This document shows, piece by piece, positions 1-6,828 of a stretch of DNA of 35,908 bases. Position numbers and translations under genes: made by a program. Below the pieces are notes generated by a model, which saw only the letters and a program-made list of their open reading frames with translations, searched no databases and was not told where the DNA came from. Within the stretch, counting starts at the first letter, position 1, and every line of letters starts with the position of its first letter. The stretch is from Paenibacillus sp. PastM-3 (lineage in GTDB: Bacteria; Bacillota; Bacilli; Paenibacillales; Paenibacillaceae). The stretch spans positions 1-35,908 of the forward strand of contig NZ_JARXXP010000042.1 in assembly GCF_029893965.1 (NCBI RefSeq), written 5' to 3'.

Positions 1-95
1 AGCCACCAGCCACCAGCCACCAGCCACCAGCCACCAGCCACCAGCCACCAGCCACCAGCCACCAGCCACCAGCCACCAGCCACCAGCCACCAGCC
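1..95. repeat. 7-bp tandem repeat (AGCCACC), about 13.5 copies
   Basis: The window opens inside a perfect head-to-tail array of the heptamer AGCCACC that ends at base 95. No interruption is visible, and the left end is cut by the window edge, so the true copy number is unknown. A unit of 7 is not a multiple of 3, so copy-number change would shift any reading frame through it. No gene in the window reads across it. Confidence 0.95.
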
Positions 96-209
96 TGAAT
101 AAGTGTACTTTCTACATCTAAAAATACTACTTTAACCCAAAAATTAATTTTAATTGCAGTTTGTGCAACTATCCCTCGCGTTTTTTGGCTTTATCAGCAA
201 TTTCGCGGA

Positions 210-235
210 TTTTAGTTGCACAGAATGCAGTTATT
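210..235 (+). repeat. Degenerate 26-bp intergenic repeat, copy 1
   Basis: This copy and the one at 261-286 match at 23 of 26 bases and share the core GGAATGCAGTTATT / AGAATGCAGTTATT. A more diverged relative (TTTTAATTGCAG then TGTGCAACTAT) sits near 148-175. The stretch 96-336 holds these repeats and no gene I can support. Confidence 0.6.
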
Positions 236-260
236 TCCATAAAATGCACCAAAATAGCTA

Positions 261-286
261 TTTTAGATGTACGGAATGCAGTTATT
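261..286 (+). repeat. Degenerate 26-bp intergenic repeat, copy 2
   Basis: Second copy of the repeat at 210-235, in the same orientation, with 25 bases between the two. It lies about 50 bp beyond the 3' end of the DUF559-type gene. Function unknown; it may be a dispersed intergenic repeat of the species. Confidence 0.6.
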
Positions 287-336
287 CGACGGAGCCCCTG
301 TACGTTAGTGACATAAGGCACTTACCAGCAACTACA

Positions 337-1005
337 TTACCACAATTGGCCGGGCTGTAGACTCTTCACCTCGTAGTACCGCACCCGTTTGCTGGAACAC
401 ACTGGCTTTAATAGCCCCTTTTCACTCAAAGAGATCAGCAGCTTCTGCGCCGTACGGAAATTAACCTTAAAATGGTTCACAACATCTTTCGGACGCACCG
501 GTCTGGCAAGGCGCCAGGCTAAACGCAGCACCTCTTTTTCTGCGGACAGCAGGTCGGCAGCACTGGCGGTTCTTGTTAAATACTGCGCCAGCACCAGCTG
601 CAGCAGCATTCTGCATACTTCAGGACGCTGCTGGATGTCATCGAACGAAAAGTGCAGTATCCGCCAGCCCATACCGGTGAGGAAGTTGTCACGGTTTAGC
701 GCATAGCTGAACTTTTCCCTGTCCATGTCCTTAATATGACTCTGGAATCCGTCACATTCAATTCCGATCTGCGGGCCGATAGACGGTAAAAAAGCAAAGT
801 CCAGAAACTGGGACTTGCGGTTCCAGTCATAGATCTCGTACTCCGGATGCAAATGCTCCAGCGATTCAAACAGCGGCCACCACACATTCTGTACGAACAT
901 CTTCTCAGCAAAGTTATGTCCCCGCAAAAGCCTGCCTCTGCGCTCACCGCTCCGCTCAGCTGAATGACGGCCCATCCACAATCCGTGCGTTTCTTCAAAA
1001 TCCAT
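337..1005 (-). CDS. DUF559/Vsr-like endonuclease-domain protein with C-terminal winged helix
   Basis: A 222-residue protein. Residues about 60-130 carry the DUF559/Vsr-type PD-(D/E)XK pattern: FLDFAF (acidic residue on the first core strand), GIECDG (E-x-D), then an Arg-rich helix and GWRILHFS as the last core strand. Residues about 150-215 look like a winged-helix module (RPKDVVNHFKVNFRTAQKLL then SEKGLL). DUF559 proteins are putative DNA nucleases related to very-short-patch repair enzymes; the substrate here is unknown. The ATG has a GGGAGG site about 9 bases upstream. It is monocistronic by appearance, with a terminator of the next gene just upstream. The nuclease-HTH fusion could be a repair, restriction-associated or selfish-element protein; I cannot choose. 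Confidence 0.7.
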   Translation of the reverse strand: MDFEETHGLWMGRHSAERSGERRGRLLRGHNFAEKMFVQNVWWPLFESLEHLHPEYEIYDWNRKSQFLDFAFLPSIGPQIGIECDGFQSHIKDMDREKFSYALNRDNFLTGMGWRILHFSFDDIQQRPEVCRMLLQLVLAQYLTRTASAADLLSAEKEVLRLAWRLARPVRPKDVVNHFKVNFRTAQKLLISLSEKGLLKPVCSSKRVRYYEVKSLQPGQLW

Positions 1006-1027
1006 ACCTATTTCCCTCCCGGCAAAT

Positions 1028-1079
1028 AAAAAAGAACGCCCACAGCCCGGAAGTAACCTAACGGGTAATGGACGTTCTT
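1028..1079 (-). terminator. Rho-independent terminator after the CoA-binding gene
   Basis: On the minus strand the 11-bp stem AAGAACGTCCA / TGGGCGTTCTT (one G-T pair) is followed directly by a T-rich tract. It lies downstream of the gene that ends at 1135 and upstream of the nuclease gene start. Confidence 0.8.
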
Positions 1080-1134
1080 CGTCAAAAGCCAGTATAACAA
1101 TGTGCTCAGCCGGTTTCCAGCTTAAATTAGCCGA

Positions 1135-1569
1135 TTAGCCCCGGCTGCGCCCGTGCATCGTGATTGCTTCCTCGACTTTGATGCAGCGGTCCATGATTGC
1201 GGTCATGCCATGTTCAGCAGCAATATCTGCTGCCTCCTGGCTGATAATGCCCTGCTGCAGCCACAGCACCTTGGCGCCGATGTCAGCAGCTTCCTGTGCC
1301 ACTTCAGCGCAATATTCGCTGCGGCGGAACACGTTGACAATATCAACCGGCTCCGGAATTTCAGCCAGGGTGTGGTAGCATTTCTCGCCGAGAATGTCTC
1401 CGTCCACGGTAGGATTCACCGGGATGATCCGGTACCCCCGGCTTTGCATGGCGTAAGCGACCATGTATGAAGTACGGTCGGATTTGTCTGACAGGCCGAC
1501 AACAGCGATATTGCCAGCTGATGCAAGAATATCTCCAATCTGTTCACGGCTTGGATTCTCAAAACTCAT
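1135..1569 (-). CDS. CoA-binding protein (YccU family, CoA_binding_2 domain)
   Basis: A 144-residue single-domain protein. The N-terminal Rossmann motif IAVVGLSDKSDRTSY, then GYRIIPVNPT and VDIVNVFRR, and a C-terminal stretch with MDRCIKVE are the hallmarks of the YccU/CoA_binding_2 family, related to the CoA-binding domain of succinyl-CoA synthetases. Length matches the family. The physiological role of this family is poorly defined; cytosolic. The ATG is preceded by GGGAGG at about 9 bases. It is downstream of and co-directional with aroA, about 140 bp away, and ends in the hairpin at 1028-1079. Confidence 0.85.
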   Translation of the reverse strand: MSFENPSREQIGDILASAGNIAVVGLSDKSDRTSYMVAYAMQSRGYRIIPVNPTVDGDILGEKCYHTLAEIPEPVDIVNVFRRSEYCAEVAQEAADIGAKVLWLQQGIISQEAADIAAEHGMTAIMDRCIKVEEAITMHGRSRG

Positions 1570-1709
1570 CGAAGTATTCCTCCCTCTAAGAATATCACAA
1601 AGAATCAGCAGCTTTCTGAGTCATAAGACACATGTGAGGGATGTAGCATCAGCAACCAAGAACAGTATCCGCCACATCCTGCATATCGTGCCAAGTTATC
1701 TACCCTATC

Positions 1710-3002
1710 CTACTTTACCCATTCCACATCGGCCCCAAGCTCACGCAGGTGATCAAAATACTGCGGATACGACTTGGCGACATGGTGGGCGTCCTTGATC
1801 AGCAGCGGCTGGCGTGCGCGCAGGCCGACTACGGTTAACGCCATAATGACGCGGTGGTCATAATGAGCGTTGATGGTTACGCCGCCTTCTACACCTTCCG
1901 GCATACCGTGCACGATGATCTCATCGCGCCGCTCCTCGACCCTGGCGCCTGCGCGTGTCAGCTCAGCCAGGTAATCGGTAATGCGGTCGCATTCCTTATA
2001 CCGCAGATTCTCTACATTATAGAAGCGCGAGGTTCCTTCCGCGAATACGGCTGCTGCCACCATCGCCAGCACAGCATCAGTTGCTGCATCACCGTCAAAT
2101 TCTACAGCCTTCAGGATTCCGTTGCCCTTGACATGAACAGTACCGTTCTCATGGGTCAGCGGCACTTCCATCATCTTCAGCACATCAACAACAGCCCGCT
2201 CCCCCTGCTTGCTTCTCTCAGCCAGCCGGTGGATCTTCACATCAGACTTCGTGACAGCCGCTGCCGCGAGCACAGCGGCCGATCCCGGATAATCGCCCTG
2301 TACAGTGTAGGACTTGGCGGCATACGCCTGGCGGCCCGGCACCTTAAAGGACATGTAGTCATCTGCAGCATGTACAACGATCCCCGCCTGTTCCAGCACC
2401 TCAAGGGTCTGGCCAACAACGACCTTGGATTTCAGGTCATCCAGCACGATAATTTCACTGTCCTCCTCAAGCAGCGGTGTCAGGAATAACAGTGCGCTGA
2501 GATACTGGGAGCTGACTGCACCGGATACAGTAATCCGTCCGCCGGACGGCTTGCCCCCACGGATGGTAATTGGCAGTCTGCCGTTATTATGCTCAACTTC
2601 AACGCCCAGCTGGCCCAGTGCCTTGATCAGATCATCATGCGGACGCTTGCCCAGGGAATCGGGATAAGTATTAACAAAAGTAACCTCGGGGCTAAGCGCA
2701 GCCACAGCCATCAGAAAGCGCAGTACCGCTCCGGCATTGCCCACGTTCAGCTCCTTCACATCACGCGGGTTCTTGCCGAAGCCCTGTACTACGATTTTTT
2801 CATCGTCTTCCGTCAGGACAGCACCCAGATCAGCGATACATCTGCGGATGGCATCACTGTCTTCACTGTGGGCAGGATGATAGATGGTGCTGACTCCTTC
2901 AGACAGCGCCGCAACCAGCAGGTAGCGGGTTGTATAATTTTTGGAGGACAATGCTCCAATTTCTCCTTGCAGGGTCGGTGTTGGCCTAACAATAACATCC
3001 AT
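1710..3002 (-). CDS. aroA: 3-phosphoshikimate 1-carboxyvinyltransferase (EPSP synthase), divergent
   Basis: A 430-residue EPSP synthase: joins shikimate-3-phosphate and PEP in the shikimate pathway, cytosolic. Equivalents of the E. coli catalytic residues are visible: K21 and R26 in SSKNYTTR, R95 in GNAGAVLR, R120 in GKRPH, ECDR late in the protein, YDHR, and VAKSYPQYF near the C-terminus. The phosphoenolpyruvate/glyphosate loop is unusual: E. coli-type NAGTAMRP reads NAGAVLRF here, so the positions equal to T97 and P101 are A and F. MurA is excluded by the KECDRI and SSQYLSALLF signatures. ATG with AAGGAGCG about 8 bases upstream. aroK lies 450 bp away on the same strand, separated by a plus-strand rhodanese gene. 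Confidence 0.93.
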   Translation of the reverse strand: MDVIVRPTPTLQGEIGALSSKNYTTRYLLVAALSEGVSTIYHPAHSEDSDAIRRCIADLGAVLTEDDEKIVVQGFGKNPRDVKELNVGNAGAVLRFLMAVAALSPEVTFVNTYPDSLGKRPHDDLIKALGQLGVEVEHNNGRLPITIRGGKPSGGRITVSGAVSSQYLSALLFLTPLLEEDSEIIVLDDLKSKVVVGQTLEVLEQAGIVVHAADDYMSFKVPGRQAYAAKSYTVQGDYPGSAAVLAAAAVTKSDVKIHRLAERSKQGERAVVDVLKMMEVPLTHENGTVHVKGNGILKAVEFDGDAATDAVLAMVAAAVFAEGTSRFYNVENLRYKECDRITDYLAELTRAGARVEERRDEIIVHGMPEGVEGGVTINAHYDHRVIMALTVVGLRARQPLLIKDAHHVAKSYPQYFDHLRELGADVEWVK

Positions 3003-3050
3003 TATTTAAACGCTCCTTATTCATAGTATTAGGGATATGTAGTGCTCGGT

Positions 3051-3081
3051 TTGACACTATAGTCCAAAGCTATGGTATCAT
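3051..3081 (+). promoter_or_regulatory. Probable sigma-A promoter of the rhodanese gene
   Basis: TTGACA at 3051-3056 and TATCAT at 3076-3081 with a 19-bp spacer; a TGG just before the -10 gives an extended -10 that could compensate for the long spacer. It lies 35 bp upstream of the rhodanese start, in the divergent region with aroA. Confidence 0.5.
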
Positions 3082-3115
3082 ATCAATATTCTGCAGATAG
3101 AAAGGGGTCTTAACC

Positions 3116-3424
3116 ATGAACGATATTCCACAAGTTACACCAGATGAGCTGCGCCAGCGTCTTGCGGCAGGTGAGGACCTGCTTCTGATTGATGTCCGTG
3201 AGGATGACGAGGTTGCAACCGGAATGATTCCGGGCGCCAAGCATATTCCAATGGGACAAATTCCGCAGCACAGCGGAGAGCTTCCGGCTGATACCGGCAT
3301 TATCTTCATCTGCCGTTCCGGTGCACGCAGCCAGCGTGTCTGCGAGTATCTGCAGCAATTCGGTATTCAAGCCTCCAACCTGAGCGGCGGAATGCTGGAA
3401 TGGAACGAAACGCAGGAGGCGTAA
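3116..3424 (+). CDS. Single-domain rhodanese-like protein
   Basis: A 102-residue stand-alone rhodanese. It shows LLIDVRE, the HIPMGQIPQH stretch and the active-site loop CRSGARS, whose cysteine carries the persulfide in this family, followed by the GG(M)LEW C-terminal signature. Such small proteins usually act as sulfurtransferases or sulfur carriers in the cytosol; no partner can be named from context. The ATG follows AAAGGGG at about 8 bases. It is the only plus-strand gene between aroA and aroK and is convergent with aroK, with under 30 bp between stops. Confidence 0.88.
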   Translation: MNDIPQVTPDELRQRLAAGEDLLLIDVREDDEVATGMIPGAKHIPMGQIPQHSGELPADTGIIFICRSGARSQRVCEYLQQFGIQASNLSGGMLEWNETQEA

Positions 3425-3452
3425 ACAGCCAATTGCAAATACACTTAAAAGC

Positions 3453-3998
3453 TCAACCGCGGTAATGCATTAAAATATGCTGCGACACTTCTGCCGCACT
3501 CAGCTCCGATGTATCGACCGTGCAATGCGCGAACCGGTAGGCCTCACGCCGCTGCTCCATAATGGCGCGGACTCTATCCTGCGCGTTGCCGGCGAGCAGC
3601 GGACGGTTCGCATCTCCGCTCACACGGGCAATAACAACCTCTTCAGTGGCTGTCAGTGCTACAACAAGCCCTTTCGCAAGCATCATCTCAGCGTTCCCCG
3701 GTGCAAGCACCGCGCCGCCTCCAGTTGAAATAATTCTGCGTTCTCCCTCAAGCATCCGCTGCAGGGCAGCCGACTCCGCCTTCCGGAAATACGCCTCACC
3801 GTCTGCGGCAAAGATATCCGCAATACTCCGGCCTTCATTTTCAATGATGACTTGATCCAGATCAACCAGCTCGTACTCCAGCTCTTCGGCCAGCATTCTA
3901 CCTACGGTTGACTTTCCTGTGCCCATCATCCCGACCAGAATGATATTTCTCCCCGGTTCAGGCTTATATGAACACTGTTGTTCTCTATCCCCCGACAT
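3453..3998 (-). CDS. aroK: Shikimate kinase
   Basis: A 181-residue P-loop kinase that phosphorylates shikimate, two steps before chorismate. Visible: Walker A GMMGTGKST, the shikimate-binding DLD and YFRKAE motifs, STGGGAV, the adenine-side RPLL and a lid-region QRREAYR. A charged 16-residue N-terminal extension precedes the core. ATG has GGAGGG about 6 bases upstream. Together with aroA it places shikimate-pathway genes in the same neighbourhood, though not in one operon. Confidence 0.93.
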   Translation of the reverse strand: MSGDREQQCSYKPEPGRNIILVGMMGTGKSTVGRMLAEELEYELVDLDQVIIENEGRSIADIFAADGEAYFRKAESAALQRMLEGERRIISTGGGAVLAPGNAEMMLAKGLVVALTATEEVVIARVSGDANRPLLAGNAQDRVRAIMEQRREAYRFAHCTVDTSELSAAEVSQHILMHYRG

Positions 3999-4110
3999 AA
4001 CTACCCTCCACCCGCGACATTTGTCATATCATAACACACGCCCAAAAGATTGCACAATCCACTTCCCTCTGCTTCCTGCCCGAGTGATGTTATATCCGTA
4101 TCCGCCATGT

Positions 4111-4157
4111 AAAAAAAGCCCGAAGGCTTCCCGTAACCGGGAAACCATTCGGACTTC
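4111..4157 (-). terminator. Rho-independent terminator after gnd
   Basis: Minus-strand hairpin with outer stem AAGTCCGAA / TTCGGGCTT and inner stem TTCCCG / CGGGAA, followed by a run of seven T. It starts about 20 bp beyond the gnd stop. Confidence 0.88.
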
Positions 4158-4179
4158 TTCTTGCAACAGGGTTGCAGAA

Positions 4180-5592
4180 CTATTCGTTAATCCAGTTGTG
4201 GTGGAAGACGCCTTCCTTATCCACACGTTTGAAGGTGTGGGCACCGAAGTAGTCGCGCTGTGCCTGAAGCAGGTTCGCAGGCAGACGCTCAGTACGGTAG
4301 CTGTCATAGTAGGCAAGCGCACTGGAGAAGCCAGGTACAGGTACGCCTTGTGCTACAGCAGCGGATACCACTTTACGCCAAGCAGCCTGGTAAGAGCTCA
4401 TGATGTCCTTGAAGAACGGATCAAGCAGCAGGTTCTTCAGATCCGGATTGGTTTCGTAGGCATCGGTGATGTTCTGCAGGAAGCGGGAGCGGATAATGCA
4501 GCCGCCGCGCCAGATTTTGGCCAGGCTGCCGTATTTCAGATCCCAGCCATATTCGTCGGAAGCTACACGAAGCTGTGCGAAGCCTTGCGCGTAGGATACG
4601 ATTTTGCTGGCAAACAGCGCTCTGCGCACATTCTCGATGAATTCTGCCTTGTCGCCCTGGAATGGCTCTACTTCCGGTCCGCTCAGCACTTTGCTGGCTT
4701 CCACGCGCTCTTCCTTCATGGCAGACAGGAAGCGGGAGAATACGGACTCAGTGATCATGGACAGCGGCACACCCAGGTCGAGCGAGCTCTGGCTTGTCCA
4801 TTTACCTGTTCCCTTTTGGCCGGCGGAATCGAGGATCACGTCAACCATCGGCTTGCCGGTCTCTTCATCATACTGGGCGAAGATATCTGTAGTGATCTCG
4901 ATCAGGTAGCTGTCCAGCTCACCGCTGTTCCACTCCTTAAAAATGCTGTGCAGCTCCTTGGCATCCAGGCCAAGTACGTCTTTCAGAAGCTGGTAGGCTT
5001 CGCAGATCAGCTGCATGTCGCCGTACTCGATACCGTTGTGCACCATTTTGACATAGTGTCCGGCACCGTCCGGTCCAATATATGTACAGCAGGGCTCTCC
5101 GTCCACTTTGGCGGAAATTGCCGTAAGAATCGGTTCAACCAGCTTATAGGCGCTTTCCTGTCCGCCCGGCATGATGGAAGGACCTTTGAGCGCACCCTCT
5201 TCACCGCCGGACACACCGGTGCCGATGAAGCGGAAGCCTTTGTCTTCAAGCTCTTTACTGCGGCGAACAGTATCAGGGAAGTATGCGTTACCTCCGTCGA
5301 TAATGATATCGCCCTGGTCCAGATACGGCAGAAGCTGCTCAATGGTAGCGTCCGTTGCTTTACCGGCCTGTACCATGATCAGAATTTTGCGCGGTACTTC
5401 AAGGGATTGTACAAACTCTTCAACAGAGAAGGTACCTACCAAGTTTTTGCCTTCAGCTTCGGCGATCAGATCATTGGTCTTCTCCGGGGAACGGTTATAT
5501 ACCGATACGGAAAAGCCTCTGCTCTCGATGTTAAGAGCCAAATTTTTACCCATTACCGCCAAGCCAATAACGCCGATTTGTTGTTTTGCCAT
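4180..5592 (-). CDS. gnd: 6-phosphogluconate dehydrogenase, decarboxylating
   Basis: A 470-residue enzyme of the oxidative pentose phosphate pathway: 6-phosphogluconate to ribulose-5-phosphate and CO2 with NAD(P)+ reduction. Rossmann motif GLAVMGKNLALN at the N-terminus, GTGVSGGEEGA substrate-binding loop, catalytic-lysine segment GHYVKMVHNGIEYGD, and a C-terminal tail with QRDYFGAHTF and GVFHHNW. Length is typical. I chose the second ATG (MAKQQIG) because GGTGGAG sits at proper spacing and family proteins begin there; the longer in-frame start adds seven residues with no clear site. Monocistronic by appearance, with a strong terminator. A cre-like palindrome lies upstream at 5709-5725. Confidence 0.95.
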   Translation of the reverse strand: MAKQQIGVIGLAVMGKNLALNIESRGFSVSVYNRSPEKTNDLIAEAEGKNLVGTFSVEEFVQSLEVPRKILIMVQAGKATDATIEQLLPYLDQGDIIIDGGNAYFPDTVRRSKELEDKGFRFIGTGVSGGEEGALKGPSIMPGGQESAYKLVEPILTAISAKVDGEPCCTYIGPDGAGHYVKMVHNGIEYGDMQLICEAYQLLKDVLGLDAKELHSIFKEWNSGELDSYLIEITTDIFAQYDEETGKPMVDVILDSAGQKGTGKWTSQSSLDLGVPLSMITESVFSRFLSAMKEERVEASKVLSGPEVEPFQGDKAEFIENVRRALFASKIVSYAQGFAQLRVASDEYGWDLKYGSLAKIWRGGCIIRSRFLQNITDAYETNPDLKNLLLDPFFKDIMSSYQAAWRKVVSAAVAQGVPVPGFSSALAYYDSYRTERLPANLLQAQRDYFGAHTFKRVDKEGVFHHNWINE

Positions 5593-5708
5593 CTGGTTCT
5601 CCACCCTTTGCACCCTATATTTTTGTGAAATCCATTTCTCGCAGTATCAGAATACCACCCTTTGTCAGATACAGCAAAGCTCCGCCTGCGAAAGAGAGAT
5701 CAATTTCA

Positions 5709-5725
5709 TTGACAAAGCGCTTCAA
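5709..5725. promoter_or_regulatory. Possible catabolite-responsive (cre-like) palindrome upstream of gnd
   Basis: TTGACAAAGCGCTTCAA contains the AAGCGCTT palindrome typical of CcpA sites, flanked by TTGA/TCAA, but its half-site spacing differs by one base on each side from the usual TGAAAGCGCTTTCA. It lies about 120 bp upstream of the gnd start. A minus-strand TTCACT-17 bp-TAAAAT pair lies further upstream. The rest of 5593-5926 shows no gene I can support. Confidence 0.3.
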
Positions 5726-5897
5726 TATCAGGAAATTGCTCACGTTGACTATTTTAACGTTTTTGCAGCCAGAAGTGAACCCCTGTCTACAAGTTGAACA
5801 GCACATGAGGAATTGACAGCTTCACACCTGTAACCATGCAGCTTCGGCCTTAAATGTCCCGGATCCTGTATCACAGATATCCGCACACAGATTAAGA

Positions 5898-5921
5898 GCA
5901 CCCCGCCTGCGGGATGCCCTG
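5898..5921 (-). terminator. Weak terminator-like hairpin after the 198-residue gene
   Basis: Minus-strand stem GCATCCCG / CGGGGTGC with a 4-base loop, just beyond the stop of the gene ending at 5927. The trailing T tract is short, so termination may be inefficient. Confidence 0.45.
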
Positions 5922-5926
5922 ATCGT

Positions 5927-6523
5927 TTACCATTCGAGCCTATTCAGTTCACGGGACAAACCGGCCAGCTTCACCCTGCATGCCTCCATCAGCGCAGTGT
6001 CCCCGCTCTGCAGCGCTTCATTCAGCCGGTCAAGCTCCTCGTCCACTTCCACCCTGCGCTGCCGGATACGCTCCTCGCCCTCCACTGAATAAAACAGCTT
6101 TGTCAGCTCCTGGTCGGTAAGCAGCGGACCCTTTTGGTATAGAACGCGCTGCTGGTACCCGGAGATTTCCACCAGCCGTATCACTTCGCCAAACATAATG
6201 TTCTCAATAATGATCTGCCGGTCGCGGAACCGTTTGACTACCGCATGCCCCCGCATATCGCCGATAAGCTTCTCCATCCATTCGGACAGCCGCGCATCAC
6301 GGATCATATAATCCCCGACTAGCTTGTAGCCGTCCTTTATCTGCTGAAAACGCAGCTTAACCAGCTTGCGGCCGGTACGCACCGAGATCAGAAATACAGT
6401 TTCATTCTCACTCCAGTACAGGGAATAGCCTTCCTTGATCAAATCCTTGATCAGGTTCTGGATATCCTGCCTGTCAAAGCGCAGCTCCAGGTTGCAGTAC
6501 TCCACTTCGTCATTTTTGTTCAC
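5927..6523 (-). CDS. Conserved-looking hypothetical protein, 198 aa
   Basis: I do not recognise a family with certainty. The protein is mixed alpha/beta and charged: an N-terminal half with alternating strands (EYCNLELRF, YSLYWSENETVFLISV, KLVKLRFQQI) and a C-terminal helical, coiled-coil-prone tail rich in E, R and L (about residues 150-198, RIRQRRVEVDEELDRLNEAL). No signal peptide or membrane segment. I chose the GTG at 6523 because GGGGGGAG sits about 5 bases upstream; the ATG 16 codons earlier lacks a good site. Its own hairpin at 5898-5921 suggests a single-gene unit. Function unknown. Confidence 0.7.
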   Translation of the reverse strand: MNKNDEVEYCNLELRFDRQDIQNLIKDLIKEGYSLYWSENETVFLISVRTGRKLVKLRFQQIKDGYKLVGDYMIRDARLSEWMEKLIGDMRGHAVVKRFRDRQIIIENIMFGEVIRLVEISGYQQRVLYQKGPLLTDQELTKLFYSVEGEERIRQRRVEVDEELDRLNEALQSGDTALMEACRVKLAGLSRELNRLEW

Positions 6524-6670
6524 GGCACTCCCCCCTAACAGCTTTGTTGAAGCAGTTTCATCTGTATACACAGAGTAAAATCAACGTCCGGACCTCCATC
6601 TGAAAGCCATTCATTTTTTCGTTCTTCTTACTGATATTTTATACTTCATTTTATGTAGCGGTAACTTGGT

Positions 6671-6784
6671 TTATTGACTATTTTTACCCGTTTTCCGGCA
6701 TTCCCAAACGGACACTGTTTTTTCTGTAGCAGCAAACGCAATCAGGCCCTGTTCATCCGGAATATACTGTGTCCAGATAAACAA
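6671..6784 (-). CDS. Possible small ORF, 37 aa, TTG start
   Basis: In the gap between the MFS gene and the hypothetical gene, one minus-strand frame stays open with protein-like composition (segments such as FIWTQYIPDEQGLIAF and ATEKTVSVWECRKTG). There is no ATG or GTG; a TTG at 6784 is preceded by a weak GAAGAGG. It may be a small protein, the remnant of a longer gene, or chance. Nothing else in 6524-6828 looks coding. Confidence 0.3.
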   Translation of the reverse strand: MFIWTQYIPDEQGLIAFAATEKTVSVWECRKTGKNSQ

Positions 6785-6828
6785 GGCCTCTTCAATAAAT
6801 AGTGGCTGTCGTCAAAATTCACACCGGA

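Noticed and set aside
1..95. CRISPR array
   Set aside because: The repeats have no spacers; this is a short tandem array.
3919..5628. Plus-strand 569-codon open frame opposite gnd
   Set aside because: It mirrors the intact gnd gene and lacks any family pattern; long opposite-strand frames are common in this base composition.
5615..5806. 63-codon ORF upstream of gnd
   Set aside because: Lies over the likely promoter and cre-like region of gnd; no site at its start.
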